NCBI GenBank assembly: GCA_934546745.1
Contig: CAKTDV010000012.1
Location: 11,737-75,736, forward strand
Reading direction: 5' to 3'
DNA length: 64,000 bases
Source of the DNA: an uncultured Desulfovibrio sp.
GTDB lineage: Bacteria > Desulfobacterota > Desulfovibrionia > Desulfovibrionales > Desulfovibrionaceae
The notes below the pieces were generated by a model. The model searched no databases. It was not told where the DNA came from and worked only from the letters and a program-made list of their open reading frames with translations. The position numbers and the translations under genes were made by a program. Shown here piece after piece: positions 59,927 through 64,000 of the stretch (positions within the stretch are counted from its first letter, which is position 1; every line of letters begins with the position of its first letter).

Positions 59927-62509
59927 ATGACAGACACCAAGGATTCCCCAGCCGCTGCCGCAGCGGCCCCAACGCCGGATATGGCCGCCACAGGAGCCCC
60001 TTCCGAAAGCGCGTCCGCAACCCCCGGCGAAGCCCAGGCCCCCGCCAAAACCCGCCGTCCTTCCCGCCGTCGTGTGCCGCGTGCCGCTGAAACTGCGTCA
60101 GATGTCGCGTCCGCCCTAGCTCCAGACGTTGCTTCAGACAGCGCGGAAACTTCCGACCCTCCCGCCCGGCCTTCCCGTTCCCGGCGTGCCAGCAAAAAGA
60201 CAGGCGCGGCGGCGGAGACGCCCACATCCGACGCCGGAAGCGACGTCCCCGGCGAAGCGTCCGCGCATCCCACCCGTCCCCGCCGGACACGGCGCGACAG
60301 AAAAAGGGATGATCCCACCACAGGGAGCCAGGCCACGGAGGCTCCCAGCGTCGCGGAACAGGTGCTGGACGTGGAGGCCCGCGTCCCGGATGCCGCCGCG
60401 GCCCCCGAAAGCGGCAAGGGCGGACGCCGCCGCTCCCGTCCTCGTGGTACGGTTCCCCGGGAGGGCGCACACCCCCCGGCGGAAAGCGGCCCGGACACGC
60501 CTCTCGCGCCCTTCGCGACAGTCGCGGAGGACACGGTCACGCAACCCGCCCCGCATCAGAGCGAAGCGCTGGACGAAACAGCGGTGTCCCCGCACGACAG
60601 CGCGGAGGCCCCTCCCGCATCGGAGTTCAGCGGCGGTGAGGACGGATCAGACAGCGCCGCAACCGCCTCCCAGGATGTCGTTCAGGATGCGGCTTCGGAC
60701 GGGGACGCGGACGAAAACGCCGGAGAAGCGGCGCGCCGCAAGAGCCGCCGGGGACGCCGGGGAGGCCGGGGCCGTAACCGCAGGAAACGCCCGGCGGATC
60801 CCGCCGCACCTGACGGCGTCGCGCGGGACGGCAACGACGATGCCGGTGATCCCGGCGACGATATGGGCGTGGTGGAGAGCCTTGATCCGGAAAGCCGTCC
60901 GCTGCTTCCCGGCGGCACGGCCTTTCCCGCAGAATCGCCGGAGGAAGTGGACGCGGAGGATGACGGAGGCGATGTTGGGGAAACTCCCGGTGATCGCGAG
61001 GTCGGCGGCAAAAAGGGCGGTGTCCGTGCGGCGGCGGTCAAGGCCAGGGCGGCCGCCGGACGCAAGCGCATGTTCATCAGCGTGGTGCCCGGTGAACAGG
61101 TGGAAGTGGCCCTTTCCGAAGAAGGGCTTGTGCTGGAATACTATCTGGACATGCTCCATCAGCGCAAGCTCAAGGGTAACATCTACAAGGGCGTCATCCA
61201 TAACATCGACAGCAACCTCCAAGCGGCCTTCGTCAGCTACGGCACGGGCAACAAGAACGGCTTTCTCCAGATAGACGAGGTGCATCCCGAATACTATCTC
61301 GCGCCGCACGAACCCGCCAAGGGCAAAAAATTTCCTCCCATCCAGAAAGTTTTGAAGACGGGACAGGAGGTGCTGGTTCAGGTCGTCAAGGAACCCACGG
61401 GCAACAAGGGCGCGTTTCTGACTACCTGGGTTTCCCTGGCCGGGCGCTTCCTTGTACTGACGCCGGGGCAGGAACAAATCGGCGTTTCGCGCAAGTTGGA
61501 AAGCGAGGAGGAGCGCAGCCGTCTGCGTGAAATGATGAGCGGCATCGATCCCGGTCAGGGACTCGGCGTCATCGTGCGCACGGTCAGCGCGGGCACCACG
61601 AAGACGACGCTGAAGAACGATCTGCAATACCTCAAGCGCGTCTGGCGCGACATCCGCAAAAAGGCCACGGAAGAGACGGCCCCGGCCCTCATCTATCAGG
61701 AGCCGGGCCTGCCGCAGCGGGCCGTGCGCGACTATCTGACCGAGGACGTGTGCGAGATCTGGGTGGACAACGCCGATCTGGCGGAAAGTATCCGCGAGAC
61801 CGTCTCGCTGCTTTATCCTCGCAGGAAGGATCTGGTCAAGCTGCACAGCGACAGCCGCCAACCGCTCTGGGAACGCTTCAACCTGCGGCGTCAGCTCGAT
61901 CAGATCTACGCCCGCGAGGTGTTCCTGCCCTCCGGGGGGCGGCTGGTGTTCGATCAGACCGAAGCCCTCATGGCCGTGGACATCAACTCAGGGAAAACGT
62001 CCGGCAAGAGCAATTTTGAGACCATGGCCCATAGAACCAATATGGAGGCCGCCGAAGCCATTGCCCGCCAGCTCAAGTTGCGCGACGTGGGCGGACAGGT
62101 CGTCATCGACTTTATTGAAATGCGCGATCGCAAGCATGTGCAGGAAGTGGAAAAAACCCTGCGGCACGCCATGAAGAACGATCGCGCCCGTCACGACGTG
62201 GGCCGCATGAGTTCCTTTGGGCTGCTTGAGCTCGTGCGGCAGCGCACGGGCACCTCGGCGCTCTCCATCAGCACGGAACCCTGTCCGCACTGCGGCGGCA
62301 CAGGGCAGCGCCGCAATATGGAATGGCGCTCGCTGCAGGCGCTGCGCGAACTGCGCGCCCTGCTGCGCACCCAGAGCCATCATCAGGGCCGCGCTGTCTA
62401 CGAGGCCGCGCCGGATCTGGCGCTCTACCTCCTGAACCATAAGCGTGACACGCTGCGCGACATGGAGCAGGAATACGGTAAGAGCATTGAAATTGTCATT
62501 ACCCACTAG
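59927..62509 (+). CDS. rne: Ribonuclease E/G with a long N-terminal disordered arm
   Basis: 860 aa, single-strand-specific endoribonuclease. The first ~380 residues are low-complexity (Ala/Pro/Ser/Thr/Glu/Arg), with basic clusters such as RRKSRRGRRGGRGRNRRKRP. The catalytic part begins KRMFISVVPGEQVEVALSEE, then the S1 domain (KGVIHNIDSNLQAAFVSYGT), the Mg-binding domain (TEALMAVDINSGKTSGKSNF and VVIDFIEMRD) and the zinc link (EPCPHCGGTGQRR). In E. coli RNase E the scaffold arm is C-terminal; here it is in front. Could be called rng. Confidence 0.93.
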   Translation: MTDTKDSPAAAAAAPTPDMAATGAPSESASATPGEAQAPAKTRRPSRRRVPRAAETASDVASALAPDVASDSAETSDPPARPSRSRRASKKTGAAAETPTSDAGSDVPGEASAHPTRPRRTRRDRKRDDPTTGSQATEAPSVAEQVLDVEARVPDAAAAPESGKGGRRRSRPRGTVPREGAHPPAESGPDTPLAPFATVAEDTVTQPAPHQSEALDETAVSPHDSAEAPPASEFSGGEDGSDSAATASQDVVQDAASDGDADENAGEAARRKSRRGRRGGRGRNRRKRPADPAAPDGVARDGNDDAGDPGDDMGVVESLDPESRPLLPGGTAFPAESPEEVDAEDDGGDVGETPGDREVGGKKGGVRAAAVKARAAAGRKRMFISVVPGEQVEVALSEEGLVLEYYLDMLHQRKLKGNIYKGVIHNIDSNLQAAFVSYGTGNKNGFLQIDEVHPEYYLAPHEPAKGKKFPPIQKVLKTGQEVLVQVVKEPTGNKGAFLTTWVSLAGRFLVLTPGQEQIGVSRKLESEEERSRLREMMSGIDPGQGLGVIVRTVSAGTTKTTLKNDLQYLKRVWRDIRKKATEETAPALIYQEPGLPQRAVRDYLTEDVCEIWVDNADLAESIRETVSLLYPRRKDLVKLHSDSRQPLWERFNLRRQLDQIYAREVFLPSGGRLVFDQTEALMAVDINSGKTSGKSNFETMAHRTNMEAAEAIARQLKLRDVGGQVVIDFIEMRDRKHVQEVEKTLRHAMKNDRARHDVGRMSSFGLLELVRQRTGTSALSISTEPCPHCGGTGQRRNMEWRSLQALRELRALLRTQSHHQGRAVYEAAPDLALYLLNHKRDTLRDMEQEYGKSIEIVITH

Positions 62510-62522
62510 GAGATCCATCCCC

Positions 62523-63842
62523 ATGCCCCTGTTTACGAAAGAAGAGGCGCTGCGCTACCACAGCGCGCCGCGTCCCGGCAAACTCGAAGTGATTCCCGTC
62601 AAGCCGTGCGGAACCCAGAAGGATCTTTCCCTGGCCTATTCGCCGGGCGTTGCCGAAGCCTGTATGGCCATCCATGCCGATCCGTCCGCGGCGGCGCTCT
62701 ACACGGGCCGCGCCAATCTCGTGGCCGTGGTCAGCAACGGCACGGCCGTGCTGGGGCTGGGTAACATCGGCCCGCTGGCGGGCAAGCCGGTCATGGAAGG
62801 CAAGGGCGTTCTTTTCAAGACCTTTGCCGATGTGGACGTGTACGACATCTGCCTCAAGACGGCGGATCCCGAAGAGCTGATCAGGATCGTCGAGGCCTTG
62901 GAGCCCACCTTCGGCGGCATCAACCTGGAGGACATCAAGGCGCCGGAATGCTTCCTCATTGAGGAAGAACTCAAAAAACGCATGAACATCCCCGTGTTTC
63001 ACGACGATCAGCACGGCACCGCCATCATCTCCGGGGCCGCGCTGCTCAACGCCTGCGAACTGACGGGGCGCGATCCCGCCACCGTCCGGGCCGTTGTGGT
63101 GGGCGCGGGGGCAGCGGGCATCGCGTGCGCCCGCTTCTATACGCTGCTGGGTGTGCCCAGGGAAAACATCCGCATGTTTGACTCACGCGGCCTCATCTAC
63201 AAGGGCCGCGCTGGCCTCAACCCCTGGAAGGAGGAATTTGCCCAGAGCGAAAACCTGGGTGATCTGGCCGCCTGCCTGCGCGGCGCGGACGTGTTTCTCG
63301 GCCTTTCCCAGAAGGGGCTTGTGAGCAAGGATATGGTGCGCTCCATGTCGCCGCGTCCCATTATCTTCGCCATGGCCAACCCCGATCCGGAAATCAGCTA
63401 TGAGGATGCCAGAGACGCCGCGCCCGACGCCATCATGGGGACGGGCCGTTCCGACTATCCCAACCAGATCAACAATGTCTCCGGCTTCCCCTACCTCTTC
63501 CGTGGCGCGCTGGACGCCGGGGCCAGCGAAATCAACGAGGCCATGAAGCTGGCCGCCGCCCGGGCTCTGGCCGATCTGGCCAGGGAAACCGTCCCCGGCG
63601 AGGTGCTGCGCGCCTACGGGGCGCAATCCCTCACCTTCGGGACGGACTACATTATTCCCAAGCCGCTGGATCCGCGTATTCTGACGGCCGTCACGCCCGC
63701 CGTGGCCCGCGCCGCCATGGAAAGCGGCGTGGCGACGCGCCCCATCAGGGATATGGACGCCTACGCCAGCGAACTCCGCCGCCGCGTGGACGCCGCGCAT
63801 GCGCGCATCCGCCCCTACGTGGCCGCGCTGGCGAACGCGTAA
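62523..63842 (+). CDS. NAD(P)-dependent malic enzyme
   Basis: 439 aa, oxidative decarboxylation of malate to pyruvate. Start MPLFTKEEALRYHSAPRPGK. Malate and metal sites: SLAYSPGVAEACMAI, KPVMEGKGVLFKTFADVD, FHDDQHGTAIISGAALLNAC. The nucleotide loop is VVGAGAAGIACARFYTLLGV, followed by FAMANPDPEISYEDARD. It lacks the phosphotransacetylase-like tail of MaeB. ATG 62523 is 13 bp after rne; GGAG precedes it. Confidence 0.94.
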   Translation: MPLFTKEEALRYHSAPRPGKLEVIPVKPCGTQKDLSLAYSPGVAEACMAIHADPSAAALYTGRANLVAVVSNGTAVLGLGNIGPLAGKPVMEGKGVLFKTFADVDVYDICLKTADPEELIRIVEALEPTFGGINLEDIKAPECFLIEEELKKRMNIPVFHDDQHGTAIISGAALLNACELTGRDPATVRAVVVGAGAAGIACARFYTLLGVPRENIRMFDSRGLIYKGRAGLNPWKEEFAQSENLGDLAACLRGADVFLGLSQKGLVSKDMVRSMSPRPIIFAMANPDPEISYEDARDAAPDAIMGTGRSDYPNQINNVSGFPYLFRGALDAGASEINEAMKLAAARALADLARETVPGEVLRAYGAQSLTFGTDYIIPKPLDPRILTAVTPAVARAAMESGVATRPIRDMDAYASELRRRVDAAHARIRPYVAALANA

Positions 63843-63884
63843 GCGGACGTAGCGTCCAAGCCGCTCCGCCCCCTGACACTGCCA

Positions 63885-63914
63885 AGGCTCCCCGGCATCG
63901 GGGGGCCTTTTTTT
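63885..63914 (+). terminator. Rho-independent terminator after the malic enzyme
   Basis: AAGGCTCCCCG (63885-63895), loop GCAT, then CGGGGGCCTT (63900-63909) running into a T stretch to 63914. Confidence 0.8.
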
Positions 63915-63935
63915 ACGCCGGGAGAATTCACCGTC

Positions 63936-64000
63936 ATGGACACCGCCGCCCACCTCCGGGACGCCCCCTACGTGGTCATCGCCTGCGCGGACGGCGTGGT
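63936..64000 (+). CDS. Start of an unidentified gene, cut by the window edge
   Basis: ATG 63936 follows GGAGAA by 9 nt and opens a frame MDTAAHLRDAPYVVIACADG that runs off the window. Only 21-22 residues are visible, too few to name it. The reading position after a terminator and with a good ribosome site supports a real gene. Confidence 0.55.
   Translation, partial: MDTAAHLRDAPYVVIACADGV

Noticed and set aside
1..64000. CRISPR arrays, insertion sequences or prophage genes
   Set aside because: No spaced direct repeats, transposase, integrase or phage structural proteins were recognised.

Overview
The window is a GC-rich (roughly 60-65 %, by eye) bacterial chromosome segment. It looks like a Desulfovibrionaceae-type sulfate reducer or a close host-associated relative. 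This is inferred from the mix of an S10-spc ribosomal operon with zinc-ribbon S14, MqnP-type prenyltransferase, MogA with an N-terminal extension, PncC, mntP-ilvD, an RNase E/G with a long N-terminal disordered arm, and a TauE/SafE exporter. No species is proven. There is no prophage, IS element, CRISPR array or rRNA.

Layout. 1-9,950 (minus): the S10-spc operon, rpsJ to secY, with secY cut by the window edge; a hairpin plus a good promoter splits it between rpsN and rpsH. 10,515-15,604 (minus): queF, murJ, an uncharacterised membrane protein and ftsY. 15,721-20,577 (plus): mogA, mqnP, darP, a small ribbon-helix-helix-like protein, tRNA-Thr(GGT) with promoter and terminator, a DUF486 protein, a TauE/SafE exporter and a Sfp-type phosphopantetheinyl transferase. 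20,578-24,451 (minus): a decayed fic gene behind an mlaEFD-pqiC lipid-transport operon. polA (plus) follows. 27,299-31,778 (minus): a c-di-GMP pair, one a dual substrate-binding GGDEF/EAL protein interrupted by a frameshift, the other a GGDEF protein with a cysteine-rich insertion. 32,025-33,250: queD-queE.

33,285-39,167 is a compact drug-efflux locus. It holds a MerR/GyrI-type regulator, an RND pump with its lipoprotein adaptor, and a small coiled-coil protein. Both the pump operon and the coiled-coil gene carry promoters with the 19-bp spacer and dyad typical of MerR control. 39,164-43,318 holds uncharacterised genes, a glycosyltransferase, a coiled-coil membrane protein with internal repeats, and a BamE-like lipoprotein whose signal peptide runs through a (CT)10 tract that puts it out of frame: a probable phase-variable gene. 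43,533-64,000 is mostly housekeeping: trmFO, dut, argD, livKHMGF, der, an RluA-family synthase, pncC, a flavodoxin-like protein, ilvD, mntP, rne/rng and a malic enzyme.

Several intergenic spaces carry copies of a dispersed hairpin element (C-rich arm, short loop, G-rich arm, then TTCAGA, AAAGGA and a start codon). The strongest leads for follow-up are the CT-repeat lipoprotein, the two-promoter MerR regulon, the hairpin element, the frameshifted c-di-GMP protein and the cysteine-rich GGDEF insertion.
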